From Tomitella gaofuii (GTDB lineage: Bacteria; Actinomycetota; Actinomycetes; Mycobacteriales; Mycobacteriaceae): a DNA stretch of 64,000 nucleotides. The stretch is taken from contig NZ_CP059900.1 of NCBI RefSeq assembly GCF_014126825.1, positions 1,550,001 through 1,614,000 on the forward strand, read 5' to 3'. This document shows, piece by piece, positions 8,308 to 20,444 of the stretch. Both the position numbers and the translations under genes were made by a program. A model generated the notes under the pieces. The model saw nothing but the letters and a program-made list of their open reading frames with translations. It had not been told where the DNA came from and did no database searches. Position 1 is the first letter of the stretch, and each line of letters begins with the position of its first letter.

Positions 8308-9968
8308 TCAGGTGACGGTGGTCCGCGGTCGGTGCGATGAGTGCTCTGCGGCGCGCGGCGGCCCGAGCGCCTTGCCGTCGGGGCCCACCCACTGGGATGG
8401 CGACCGGCCGTGTGCCGGTGGCAGGAACCGCGGCAGCCCGTCGTTCCCGTCGATCACGACGGTCCACCCGTGATGGTGGACGGCCCGGTGGTGTTCCGTA
8501 CACAAGTTGACCAGGTTGTCCAGGTCTGTGGGACCGCCGTCCGCCCAATGCCACACGTGGTGGGCGACGCACCATGCGGGCGGTCGGTCGCACCGGGGGA
8601 ATGCGCACCCATGGTCGCGCGCCGCCAGTGCGCGGCGCTGGGCCCGGCTGGCCAGCCTCCGGGTGCGCCCCACGTTGAGCGGCATGCCCCGGCCGTCCAC
8701 GCCGATCGGCGTGATCGCCGCGTCGCACGCGAGGCGTCGCGCCGCGCCGACCGTCACGTTGGCGAACCAGTCGGTCATGCCGTGCGGAAGGTTGTCGAAC
8801 ACCTCCTCGAACCGCCCCTCGGCGATGAACCCGGCCCGGGCGGCCGCGTCGTCGTCGGTGTCGGCCAGGTCGCGCAGACCGATGTGCAGGCTCAATGTCG
8901 TGCCGGTGCCTGCGCCGCCGCCCAGGTCATGGGACGCGGCCGAGGGTTGCCCGCACCCGGGTGTACCCGCCCGGCCGGTGCTGCGGCGTGGGCCGGCGCC
9001 GCGGCTCCCTCCGGGGGTGGTGGGGGCACCGCAGCGGCGTGTCCGGCCCGCGCCGGAGTCCACGTCGTCTCCGAGGCGATGCGGGTGCGTGGGGAGTCTT
9101 CGGGCGCCGGCGAGCCCGCCGCGGCCCCGTCGCACTGGGAGTGGCGACGCAGGAACTCGGCGAGACCATCGGCACGGCGCTTGGCGGCCGTGCGGCGGTC
9201 GCGCGTGCCGTCCGGCTCCGGCCGCGGAGCCGACAACGGCGAGAGTGCCGTGACCAGGCGCTCACCTGTTTCGGAATCCAGATCCCCGCGCACTGCGTAC
9301 CGGTTGCCGAGCGTGCGTGAAACGAAAAAGGTGTTGCGTTCGGTGTCGTCAGCGCCCCGGCTCTCCGGCCGGACCTGGCCGTATGACGGGCCCGCCGGGG
9401 TCGCGCGGTCGCCGCCGGTATCACCGCCTTCGGAATCACCGTCCCCGGATCCCCCAGCACCGTTCCCATCCGGGTTCTTGCCCTGAGGTACTGCGGTGTA
9501 GTGATCACGGATGCCATCGATCATCGCGGCGAGCCTGTTGTGGCCGGCGTTGCGCGCGTAACCGATGAGCACGTTCTCCGTACGGTCGATAGCGTCCGCA
9601 GGCATCGCCTTCGGCGGATCGTCGAGGAACTTCACGATCATCGTCGCGGCGTTCTTCGTGATCTCGCCGCCGCGTACCGCGGCGAAGATCCGCGGGCGCT
9701 CGTTCATGCGCATGGCGAAGGTGACCACGGCGCGGGCCTTCGCGATCGTGAGCGTGCTGTGGGACGTCAGATGATCGACGATGTTGGTGAACCGCCCCTG
9801 GGCGGAGTCGCGCGTCGCGAGCTCGGCGATCTTGCACAACGAAGAGATCTCGGCACGGTGCATCGCCTGTGCGTCGTCCACGATCGATCCGAGCAGATCC
9901 GCGTCCGCGCGCCGCCACAGGCCGGCTGTCATCCCGCCGCCGGCAGAGTCCCCCGTAAACCGTTCCAT
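8308..9968 (-). pseudogene. DUF222/HNH endonuclease (13E12-repeat family), frameshifted
   Basis: Two reading frames together make one protein of the mycobacterial 13E12 type. The 5' frame (from ATG 9968) encodes a helical DUF222 domain (HRAEISSLCKIAELATRD, then YAVRGDLDSETGERLV). The 3' frame encodes the rest of DUF222 (HIGLRDLADTDDDAAARAGF) and an HNH nuclease domain (CAFPRCDRPPAWC, HHVWHWADGGPTDLDNLV, LCTEHHRAVH). The frame changes within the low-complexity linker, somewhere between about 8900 and 9135, so a one-base indel or sequencing error is likely. ATG 9968 has a GAGGGGGG leader 5 nt upstream. A LexA box lies 33 nt upstream of this start. Confidence 0.75.
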
Positions 9969-10000
9969 ACCGCCCCCCTCGGCTCGCACATTACAGTACC

Positions 10001-10014
10001 CGAACAAAGGTTCG
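10001..10014. promoter_or_regulatory. LexA (SOS) box
   Basis: CGAAC-AAAG-GTTCG, a perfect 5-bp inverted repeat with 4-bp spacer, matching the mycobacterial/Gram-positive SOS consensus TCGAAC-N4-GTTCGA at 10 of 12 arm positions. It lies just upstream of a TACTGT -10-like hexamer for the leftward DUF222/HNH gene. DNA-damage control by LexA is known for M. tuberculosis 13E12 genes. Confidence 0.75.
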
Positions 10015-10119
10015 TGCGTAAACCATAGAACAGATATTCCCATCGGGGCGGTGGCGGCACCCGTCGAGCCTGGTGCCGCTGCTGCGGAGCGCGGGGTCTT
10101 GCGACTAACCTCACCGGGT

Positions 10120-11268
10120 ATGCGCCGGACAATTTTCGATACTGATCACGATGCGTTCCGCGACAGCGTGCGCACATTCATCTCCCGCAACGTCGCGGAC
10201 CGGATAGACGAGTGGGAGTCGGCCCAGATCGTGCCGCGCTCGCTGTTCACCGAAGCGGGCGCCGCAGGGTTCCTCGGTATGGCCGTGCCGGAGGAGTTCG
10301 GCGGCGGGGGAGTGCCCGATTTCCGTTTCAACATGATCATCGGCGAGGAGTTCGCCTTCGCGGGCGCAGGTGCCGCCGGCCTGGGGCTCACGCTGCACAA
10401 CGACATCTGCCTCCCATACCTGCTCTCACTGACCGACGACGAGCAGAAGCAGCGCTGGCTGCCCGGGATCGCCGCGGGAGAGACCATCACCGCCATCGCG
10501 ATGACGGAGCCGGGTGTGGGCTCGGACCTCGCGAACATCGCGACCACGGCCATCCGTGACGGCGACGAGTACGTGCTCAACGGCTCGAAGACCTTCATCA
10601 CCAACGGCATCAACTCGGATCTGGTGATCGTCGCGGCCAAGACGGACCCGAGCCAGAAGCACAAGGGGCTCAGCCTCATCGTGGTCGAGCGCGGGATGGC
10701 GGGCTTCGAGCGGGGCCGCAACCTGGCCAAGCTCGGCCTGCATTCGCAGGACACCGCGGAGCTGTTCTTCGACGACGTGCGGGTACCCGCGTCGAACCTG
10801 CTGGGCGAGGAAGGCAAGGGATTCGCCTACCTCATGCAGAACCTCCCGCAGGAGCGGCTGTCGATCGGCGTCGCGGGGGTCGCAGCGGCCCGTGCGGCGT
10901 TCGACTGGACCACGGACTACGTCCGTGAGCGCAAGGTGTTCGGCAACTCGGTGGGCTCCTTGCCGACGACGCGGCATGCCTTGGCGGAGATCGCCACCGA
11001 GGTCGAGGTGGCGCAGCACTATGTGGACCAGGCGGTGCTGTCGCTCAATGCGGAGGAGCTGAGCGCGGTGGACGCCTCCATGGCAAAGCTGTGGTGCACC
11101 GAGCTGCAGGGGCGCACGGTGGACCGCTGCCTGCAGCTGTTCGGCGGGTACGGGTTCATGCTGGAGTACCCGATCGCCCGTGCCTACGCCGACGCGCGGG
11201 TGACCCGGATCTACGGCGGAACCAGTGAGATCATGAAGGAGATCATCGGTAGGTCGCTCGACGTCTGA
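10120..11268 (+). CDS. Acyl-CoA dehydrogenase (FadE20-like)
   Basis: 382 residues, full length for the family. N-terminal helical domain, then FAD-contact signature ITAIAMTEPGVGSDLANI and the C-terminal signature LFGGYGFMLEYPIARAYAD, whose Glu before Tyr-Pro is the likely catalytic base; the end GGTSEIMKEIIGRSL is typical. It would carry out the first dehydrogenation of beta-oxidation, passing electrons to ETF. Start ATG 10120 (MRRTIFDTDHD) is preceded by TAACCT ending 8 nt upstream, so probably leaderless. The sequence most resembles long-chain FadE20-type enzymes; chain length preference is inference. Confidence 0.88.
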   Translation: MRRTIFDTDHDAFRDSVRTFISRNVADRIDEWESAQIVPRSLFTEAGAAGFLGMAVPEEFGGGGVPDFRFNMIIGEEFAFAGAGAAGLGLTLHNDICLPYLLSLTDDEQKQRWLPGIAAGETITAIAMTEPGVGSDLANIATTAIRDGDEYVLNGSKTFITNGINSDLVIVAAKTDPSQKHKGLSLIVVERGMAGFERGRNLAKLGLHSQDTAELFFDDVRVPASNLLGEEGKGFAYLMQNLPQERLSIGVAGVAAARAAFDWTTDYVRERKVFGNSVGSLPTTRHALAEIATEVEVAQHYVDQAVLSLNAEELSAVDASMAKLWCTELQGRTVDRCLQLFGGYGFMLEYPIARAYADARVTRIYGGTSEIMKEIIGRSLDV

Positions 11269-11302
11269 CCCTGCCGCGGCGCGTGGATCCCGGGGATTGA
11301 CT

Positions 11303-11344
11303 CCGGCCTCCGATACCGGACACCACCTCGGTACCGGAGGCCGG
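11303..11344. terminator. Bidirectional hairpin terminator
   Basis: Arms CCGGCCTCCG (11303-11312) and CGGAGGCCGG (11335-11344) pair perfectly and extend inward by TACCG/CGGTA after one mismatch, giving a ~16-bp stem. It lies between the convergent acyl-CoA dehydrogenase and sepH genes. No U-tract on either side. Confidence 0.6.
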
Positions 11345-11403
11345 ATGCTGTGCCGGCGGATCCCGACGGCCGGCCCGCAGGGTGCCGGCCGCGGTCGGTG
11401 TTC

Positions 11404-12453
11404 TCAGCCGTTGGCGTTGCTGCGGACGCCGAGCAGGACGTCCTCCCAGGAGGGCATCGTCGGCTTGTGCTTGCGTGCCTTGCCGCGCGTGTGCGGGCTC
11501 GGGTGCGGGATGAGCGCGTCCTCGGGTTCCTCGTCGATGGGGGGACCGGATTCGGCCCGGGCCTCGCGGTCGCCGGCCTGCTCGGCGGTGGGGCGGGACG
11601 AGCGCTCCGCGCCCCCGTGGTCGTGCTCGGTGCCCTGCCCCTGCCCAGTGCCGGGCGCGGCGCCGGGGCCGTCCTCCGGCGCGTCGGCGCCGCCCGCAAC
11701 GGCCTCGACGGCGACGGCGTCGTCCGGGGACGAGGCGGGCTCGGAAGGGGCGGGCTCGGCCTCCGGCGTCGTATCCGGGGCGTGTGCCGGCGCAGCGACC
11801 TCGGGGCCGTGGATTCCGACGTGCGACGCGCTCGGGGGCTCTGGTACCGCGGCGATGGGGCGCAGCGGGCGGTTCACGTCGGGGTCCAGCAGTTCGGTCG
11901 CGGCATCGTCGAGAGCATTGAGCGTGCCGGTGAGGCCGTCCTTGTACAGGCGCCAGTGCGCGGCATTGCGGGACTTGCCCGCCCACCACGACAGTTGCAC
12001 TACCCATTCACCGTCCACCGTGCGCCAGGCGTCCCATTCGCCGGACTCAGGATCCAGCCCGCGGGCGCGAAAGACGATGGCGACGATCTCGTCGAGGGTC
12101 TGGACGGCGGGGCCGTCGGACCGTACCGGGTGCCCCTTGCGGCCCATGTCCGCGGCATTGCCGCGTTCGAGCAGCACCGGATGCGCGAAGCGCTCGACGC
12201 GGGATTCCGGGATGCTGGCGAGTTCCGCCACCTCCGCCACCGACGCGCCCGCCCGGACGCGCGCCTGGATCTCACGTGGGCGCAACTGGCTGCTCGATTC
12301 CACCTCGATCTGGCCCAGGCGGCTGAGATCGCCGCGGGCGGCGGCGCGGAGGCGGTCGTCCGCGGGGACGGAGAAGCGGTCCTCGGAGCCCTTCACCTGG
12401 AGGAGGACGTTCTTGCCGCCCGCATCCATGCCGATCACTTGAAGTTCTCGCAC
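11404..12453 (-). CDS. sepH: SepH, septation protein (DUF3071)
   Basis: 349 residues. The conserved N-terminal DUF3071 domain (RELQVIGMDAGGKNVLLQV, then the helix-turn-helix-like RAGASVAEVAELASIPESRV) occupies about residues 1-170; then comes a long acidic Pro/Ala/Glu-rich linker and the short conserved end PSWEDVLLGVRSNA. SepH binds FtsZ and supports cell division in actinobacteria; Rv0883c is the M. tuberculosis counterpart. GTG 12453 is preceded by AGGAGG with good spacing. A short dyad, TTGGA-GTA-TCCAA, lies about 110 nt upstream (12563-12575). Confidence 0.88.
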   Translation of the reverse strand: MRELQVIGMDAGGKNVLLQVKGSEDRFSVPADDRLRAAARGDLSRLGQIEVESSSQLRPREIQARVRAGASVAEVAELASIPESRVERFAHPVLLERGNAADMGRKGHPVRSDGPAVQTLDEIVAIVFRARGLDPESGEWDAWRTVDGEWVVQLSWWAGKSRNAAHWRLYKDGLTGTLNALDDAATELLDPDVNRPLRPIAAVPEPPSASHVGIHGPEVAAPAHAPDTTPEAEPAPSEPASSPDDAVAVEAVAGGADAPEDGPGAAPGTGQGQGTEHDHGGAERSSRPTAEQAGDREARAESGPPIDEEPEDALIPHPSPHTRGKARKHKPTMPSWEDVLLGVRSNANG

Positions 12454-12670
12454 GCGTAGACCTCCTGTGGCAGCTTCCGGTAGGGCGAGCGTAACCGAGT
12501 CGAGACCGCTGCGCGGGGAGGACACGCGCCGGGGTCCTTGCCTTTGCTTGCGGCGCAAGTTATTGGAGTATCCAACGTACCCGAATGCGGCATGCGGGAC
12601 GAATGTGCGTGGTGAGGTGGATGCGTGTGGTGGGGCGGATGATGTCCGCGGGCCGCTCGGTGTGCGGAGA

Positions 12671-12712
12671 ACGGCCCGGGCGAGGCGCGATCGTGCGCGT
12701 CGCCCGGGCCGT
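12671..12712 (-). terminator. Hairpin terminator after serC
   Basis: Perfect 13-bp arms ACGGCCCGGGCGA (12671-12683) and its complement (12700-12712), 8 nt beyond the serC stop codon. No U-run, as for other hairpins in this window. Confidence 0.65.
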
Positions 12713-12720
12713 CCGGTGTG

Positions 12721-15357
<2,637 letters not shown>

Positions 15358-15450
15358 CTAGATTCTGTGGCGGGAACCGATGCTCCAACAGGGGTTATCC
15401 GGGCCGAGGACTTCCACGTTACTGAGTCACCAATCGGAGAGGGATGTTCT

Positions 15451-16752
<1,302 letters not shown>

Positions 16753-16852
16753 CCCGTAGCCGCGTGAAAAGGCGCGCAGGGACGCCCGCAGGCTCCCGCA
16801 CACCCAGCAGCAACGAGACACGTCGCAGCGTCGACGACGAGAGGTGGACGCA

Positions 16853-17236
16853 ATGACCAAGCCAGTGGTCGAGTACCCGGAGGGGCCCCCGCCGAACGAC
16901 TTGGTCGTCGAGGACATCGTCGTGGGCGAGGGCCCGGAGGCCCAGGCCGGCGACATCGTCGACGTCCATTATGTGGGTGTCGAGTACGACTCCGGAGAGG
17001 AGTTCGACTCGTCTTGGAGCCGTGGCGAGTCGATCCGCTTCCCGCTGCGTGGACTCATCAAGGGCTGGCAGGAGGGCATCCCCGGCATGCGCGTCGGCGG
17101 CCGCCGGCAGCTGACGATCCCGCCGGAGATGGCCTACGGACCTGCGGGCGCCGGGCATCAGCTTTCCGGCCGGGCCCTGGTGTTCGTCATCGATCTGCTG
17201 GGAGTGAGGACGCCCGAGGAAGAGCAGCCGGAGTAG
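16853..17236 (+). CDS. FKBP-type peptidyl-prolyl isomerase
   Basis: 127 residues, a single cytosolic FKBP domain without signal peptide: DIVDVHYVGVEYDSGEEFDSSW, then IRFPLRGLIKGWQEGIPGMRVGGRRQLTIPPEMAYG (both shown in part by key motifs; Val-Gly-Gly-Arg-Arg and Ile-Pro-Pro-Glu are the pocket strands), ending FVIDLLGV. Start ATG 16853 has AGAGGTG upstream; an in-frame GTG 16844 lies too close to it. It sits directly behind gltA and may be co-transcribed. Confidence 0.9.
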   Translation: MTKPVVEYPEGPPPNDLVVEDIVVGEGPEAQAGDIVDVHYVGVEYDSGEEFDSSWSRGESIRFPLRGLIKGWQEGIPGMRVGGRRQLTIPPEMAYGPAGAGHQLSGRALVFVIDLLGVRTPEEEQPE

Positions 17237-17263
17237 GTTTCGCCGGATCCTCGCATCCGTTCG

Positions 17264-17301
17264 ATGGCCGCCGGCTCCCGGGGCGACGGGCCGGCGGCCA
17301 T
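17264..17301. terminator. Hairpin terminator after FKBP gene
   Basis: Perfect 12-bp arms ATGGCCGCCGGC (17264-17275) and GCCGGCGGCCAT (17290-17301) around a 14-nt loop, 28 nt after the FKBP stop. No U-tract. It also stands at the 3' end of the decayed ccdA. Confidence 0.6.
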
Positions 17302-17379
17302 TCGTATATCCGTGTTGGCGTTCGCCGGTGGTCTGGCGCGTATGCCGACGCCGCAGGCGGCGGAACCCGAGCACGAGCG

Positions 17380-17960
17380 CGCGCTCACGAGCTGGACGAA
17401 CACGACGGCCGTGGTGGACACGCTGGCGGAGACGTCCCCGACGATCGTCTTAATGCGCTGGTCGGCGTCGACGCCGATGATGCCGCCGAGGTTCGCGGTG
17501 CCGTCGGTGAGCAGGAACAGCACGCCGATCCCGATGAACAACAGGCCCGACACCAGCGCCGTGGTGTGCGTGCGCAGCGGCCCGATGCTGATCCCCCGGC
17601 CCCGCAAGACGCGGCCGTTCCCCAGGTTGAATCGGTCTCACAGGAGCGCCAGCAGGAACAGCGGGATCGCCGGGCCCAGTGCGAACACCGCGCCGATCAG
17701 CCCGCCGTCAGCCGACGCACCGCCCACGAGCGCCAGCGACAGTAGCAGGTGACGAGGGAGCTGAACGCGCCCACGCCGGCGCCGAGCGGCACCATCACCG
17801 TGGCGAGACCCAGGTAGAACAGCACCGTGCGGGCGGCGAGACGGCCCACACTGTCGAAGGCGTAGGCGAAGAACGACGGCAGCAGCAGCGCCGATCACGG
17901 GCTGAGGAGCAGCAGCACTCCGCCGAGGAGGGCGCCGAGCAGCCCGATCTCCGGCGTCAC
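17380..17960 (-). pseudogene. ccdA: ccdA/DsbD-type thiol-electron transporter, decayed
   Basis: Starts at GTG 17960, overlapping the dsbA stop (GTGA), with a good CcdA N-terminus (EIGLLGALLGGVLLLLSP). The next codon, where the family has the redox Cys of the SPCSA motif, is TGA (17895-17897); the frame then continues SALLLPSFFAYAFDSVGRL and LFYLGLATVMVPLGAGVGAF. A frameshift follows near 17750, then helices are missing between SLALVGGA and GGLIGAVFALG. A second TGA (17638-17640) stands where the family usually has Trp (ALL-W-DRF), followed by a good C-terminus (LVSGLLFIGIGVLFLLTDGT). Two nonsense codons, a frameshift and an internal deletion make it nonfunctional. Left boundary approximate. 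Confidence 0.75.
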
Positions 17961-18763
17961 CCGCCCTCCTGTCCGGCGAGGAGCTTGTCGATCGTCGAGG
18001 TGAAGGTGTCTATCGGCTGCGCGCCGAGGATCGGGTGACCGTTGACCGAGAATGCGGGCGTGGCGGGAATCCCGAGCCGCTGCGCCGTCATCGTGTCGAC
18101 GTGCAGCAGGGCCTCGAAGTCGTCGCTGTTCATCTGCGCCATGAACCGGTCGATGTCCGGCACCCCGGCGGCGACAGCGAAGCCGCGGAGGCGCTCCGGG
18201 CTCATCTCCGGGTGGCCCGATTCCGGCGCGGCGGCGTAGAGGGCGGAGTTGAACTCCCAGAAGCGTCCCTGGGCGGCCGCGGCCCGCCCTGCGCGCGCCG
18301 CGCGGGCGGATTCCTCGCCGTAGATGGGCAGGTCCCGCCATTCGATGCGCAGCTGCCCGCTTTCGACGTACCGGTCGATGAGAGTCGGCTCGATGTCCTG
18401 GCTGAACTTCGCGCAGAACGGGCAGCGGTAGTCCGCGAACTCGACCAGGACGACCGGTGCGTCGACGGCACCCATTGCGAGCGGGTCGCCCTCGGTCCTG
18501 CGTGCCAGGTCGCCCAGGGGGCCGATCCCGCCGTCGGCGGAGGCGCGATCCTCTTCCGAGATCGATGCGGGGCCCGCCGCTTGCCCGGCCGGATCGTCAT
18601 CGCCCTGTCCGGTGAAAAGGACGACGCCGAGGACCACGGCGATCACCACGATCACGGCGAACGCGGCGACCTCGATCCGCCGGCGCGTCGACCCGGCCTG
18701 GGTACGCGGTGCGTTCTTCCGTCCAAGGTGGCCGTCGGGTCGGTCGTCCGGCTGAGGTTCCAT
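17957..18763 (-). CDS. DsbA-like membrane-anchored thioredoxin-fold protein
   Basis: 268 residues from ATG 18763 (MEPQPDDRPDG; GGAG five bases upstream). One N-terminal transmembrane anchor (VAAFAVIVVIAVVLGVVLF), then an extracytoplasmic DsbA/thioredoxin_4 domain with active site FADYRCPFCAKF (CPFC) and the cis-Pro region GIPATPAFSVNG. It would form or shuffle disulfides outside the membrane. The downstream partner ccdA is broken, so the protein may now work without its reductant donor or use another. Tandem dyad operators lie 45-90 bp upstream of the start. Confidence 0.85.
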   Translation of the reverse strand: MEPQPDDRPDGHLGRKNAPRTQAGSTRRRIEVAAFAVIVVIAVVLGVVLFTGQGDDDPAGQAAGPASISEEDRASADGGIGPLGDLARRTEGDPLAMGAVDAPVVLVEFADYRCPFCAKFSQDIEPTLIDRYVESGQLRIEWRDLPIYGEESARAARAGRAAAAQGRFWEFNSALYAAAPESGHPEMSPERLRGFAVAAGVPDIDRFMAQMNSDDFEALLHVDTMTAQRLGIPATPAFSVNGHPILGAQPIDTFTSTIDKLLAGQEGG

Positions 18764-18807
18764 CGATGCTCCGTCCGCTGTCGGCGTCGTCGGGGCGGCC
18801 CCCTGAC

Positions 18808-18851
18808 TACTAAGCTGCATAGTAACTAGTCGGTTACTATCTTGCATAGTT
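18808..18851. promoter_or_regulatory. Tandem dyad operators upstream of dsbA
   Basis: Two similar dyads: TACTA-N7-TAGTA (18808-18824) and TACTA-N7-TAGTT (18835-18851), centres 27 bp apart and identical at 13 of their first 16 bases; both share TGCATAGT. Between and across them ATAGTAAC (18819-18826) and GTTACTAT (18833-18840) also form a perfect inverted repeat. The region is far more AT-rich than its surroundings. The TACTA/TAGTA half-sites resemble operators of BlaI/MecI-type repressors, and a BlaI-like gene lies 1.2 kb away; the match to that regulator is inference. Confidence 0.55.
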
Positions 18852-18879
18852 GGTCCAGGGGTGTGCGAAAAGGACGGAA

Positions 18880-19056
18880 ATGCGGTGCGGAGTGCAGAAC
18901 ACGGTGGTGATCGGCGTGCCAACGGTCATCATCGCCAACCCGTGGTTCGGCCGTGAGATCCCGGTGCGGTGGTGGGAGCGCCGGAGGCGGGCAGAGGGGA
19001 AGCGGAGAGACCCGGGGGAGCGCCGGCGGGACTGCGGCCCGGCCTGCGCCGTCTGA
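18880..19056 (+). pseudogene. Remnant of small membrane protein (disulfide module)
   Basis: 58 codons from ATG 18880 with AAGGA upstream. The first ~34 residues (VPTVIIANPWFGREIPVRWW) read like the start of a small membrane protein that I recall accompanying DsbA/CcdA genes in related actinobacteria. The expected membrane helices are absent, and an Arg-rich stretch leads to CGPACAV at the end. It looks like an internal deletion joining both ends. It may equally be a chance open frame. Confidence 0.3.
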
Positions 19057-19086
19057 CGCGCCGGCGCACGCTTCAGGCTCGTGCGC

Positions 19087-20058
19087 TCAGGCTCGTGCAC
19101 TCAGACGCAGGCACACGATGGTCGCTGCGCACAGCGCCGACGCGACGGAAAGCACGACCGGCACGGCGGCCACGGTGACCGCGAGCGGGTAGTCCGCCGC
19201 GGCCCAGCGGCGGTGTTCGCGTCCCGGGCAGGCGCCGAGCCAGCATAGGCGCGCCGTCACCGCGTCCCTGGACAGAGCCAGCCCGGCGACAGGCGGCGAA
19301 TGCGGCGTGCCGGCGGCGAAGTCGTGCACCGTGAGGAGCGCGGCGCCGACCGTGTCCGCGCCGTTGCTCTGCGCCGCACGGTTGTCCGCGGAGAACTCCA
19401 CGAGCGTGCGCACGGCGTCCGGTGCCCGTGCGAACAGCGGGATGAACGGCAGCGCCGCGGCCGCAGCCTCGGCGAGCGCCACCAGTGCATGGTGCCGTCC
19501 CAGCAGGTGCGCCGCCTCATGATCCAGCACAGCGGCGCGTTCCGCGGCGGGCAGCCGGTCGATATGCCCGCTCGCGATGATCGTCGGCCTCGCCCCGCCC
19601 ACGCTGTAGCAGACCGGCTCATCGGCATCGACCCACAGGACGGCGAAGCCGCGGTGCGCGGTGCGCGCATGCGCGAGCAGATCCAGCTCGAGCAGCAGCC
19701 GGTGCACGGAGGCGCGGCGCGCACGCAGGCGGCGCGTCACGCTCACCAGCACGAACAGCGCGAGGCCCCCGAGCGCCGCCGTCGCCGCGACCTGTGCCGC
19801 GGGCAGCCACGGCAGCGTGCCGTCCTCACGCAGCCGTTGCAGACACATGTGGGCCGCGCCGAACGTGGTGCGGCCGGGCCTGGTCAGCATCGACACCGGC
19901 GCGGCGATCAGAGCGGCCAGGACCAGGGTCATGGACGAGGTCCAGGCGGCCAGCGCGAGGCGGGGGTGCAGACCCGGCGCCACGGTGACGGAAAGGTACC
20001 GGGGCGCACCGAACCCCACGACGAGCATGGCGACCAGCAGGCCGAGCGCGACGATCAC
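19087..20058 (-). CDS. M56 (BlaR1/MecR1-type) membrane metalloprotease
   Basis: 323 residues. Hydrophobic helices at both ends and in between; zinc site HEAAH in LDHEAAHLLGRHH, preceded by the family-like PTIIASGHIDRLPAAERAAVL in parts. No penicillin-sensor domain follows the protease, so the inducing signal is unknown. GTG 20058 overlaps the stop of the upstream blaI-like gene (GTGA). In such pairs the protease removes the partner repressor upon signalling; that this pair works so is inference from the family. Confidence 0.82.
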   Translation of the reverse strand: MIVALGLLVAMLVVGFGAPRYLSVTVAPGLHPRLALAAWTSSMTLVLAALIAAPVSMLTRPGRTTFGAAHMCLQRLREDGTLPWLPAAQVAATAALGGLALFVLVSVTRRLRARRASVHRLLLELDLLAHARTAHRGFAVLWVDADEPVCYSVGGARPTIIASGHIDRLPAAERAAVLDHEAAHLLGRHHALVALAEAAAAALPFIPLFARAPDAVRTLVEFSADNRAAQSNGADTVGAALLTVHDFAAGTPHSPPVAGLALSRDAVTARLCWLGACPGREHRRWAAADYPLAVTVAAVPVVLSVASALCAATIVCLRLSARA

Positions 20059-20444
20059 GTGGCCGGCCGCCCCGTGTCGGCGGGCCGCGCACGGGCGGCC
20101 TTGCGCAGCGCGCTGCGGAGAAACGCCGACTCCTCGTCGGAGGCGGACTGTGCGAAGTGCAGCAGGACGTTCTCCGGGTCGCCGCTCGACGACAGAACCT
20201 CGCGGAGCATCTCCGCGCCGTACTGGGGGCGCGACTTGGCCGCGTGGTACAGGTAGGCACGACCGTCGCGCGTACGGTCGGCCATCCCCTTGCCGTGCAG
20301 ATTGTCGAGCACGGTCATGACCGTGGTGTAGGCGTGGGCGCGCGGGGCTTCGAGGCGCTCGAGCACCTGGCGCACCCGCAACGGCTCGGACGAGGCCCAC
20401 AGCACCTGCATCACGGCGGACTCGAGTTCGCCCAACCTCACCAT
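20055..20444 (-). CDS. BlaI/MecI/CopY-family transcriptional repressor
   Basis: 129 residues, standard size. Winged-helix core MVRLGELESAVMQVLWASSE, then RVRQVLERL and HAYTTVMTVLDNLHGKGM, followed by the dimerisation region. ATG 20444 has GTGAGG six bases upstream. Co-translated with the M56 protease behind it. No dyad like that at 18808-18851 is visible in its own promoter, so autoregulation is not supported by the sequence, while the dsbA upstream region is a candidate target. Confidence 0.87.
   Translation of the reverse strand: MVRLGELESAVMQVLWASSEPLRVRQVLERLEAPRAHAYTTVMTVLDNLHGKGMADRTRDGRAYLYHAAKSRPQYGAEMLREVLSSSGDPENVLLHFAQSASDEESAFLRSALRKAARARPADTGRPAT

Noticed and set aside
15367-15450. 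Longer GltA from 15367
   Set aside because: The extra residues are not typical of the family and GTG 15451 has a clear ribosome-binding site.
17895-17897. TGA at the CcdA cysteine as a selenocysteine codon
   Set aside because: A second TGA, a frameshift and missing helices occur in the same gene and I see no SECIS-like stem-loop, so decay explains it better.
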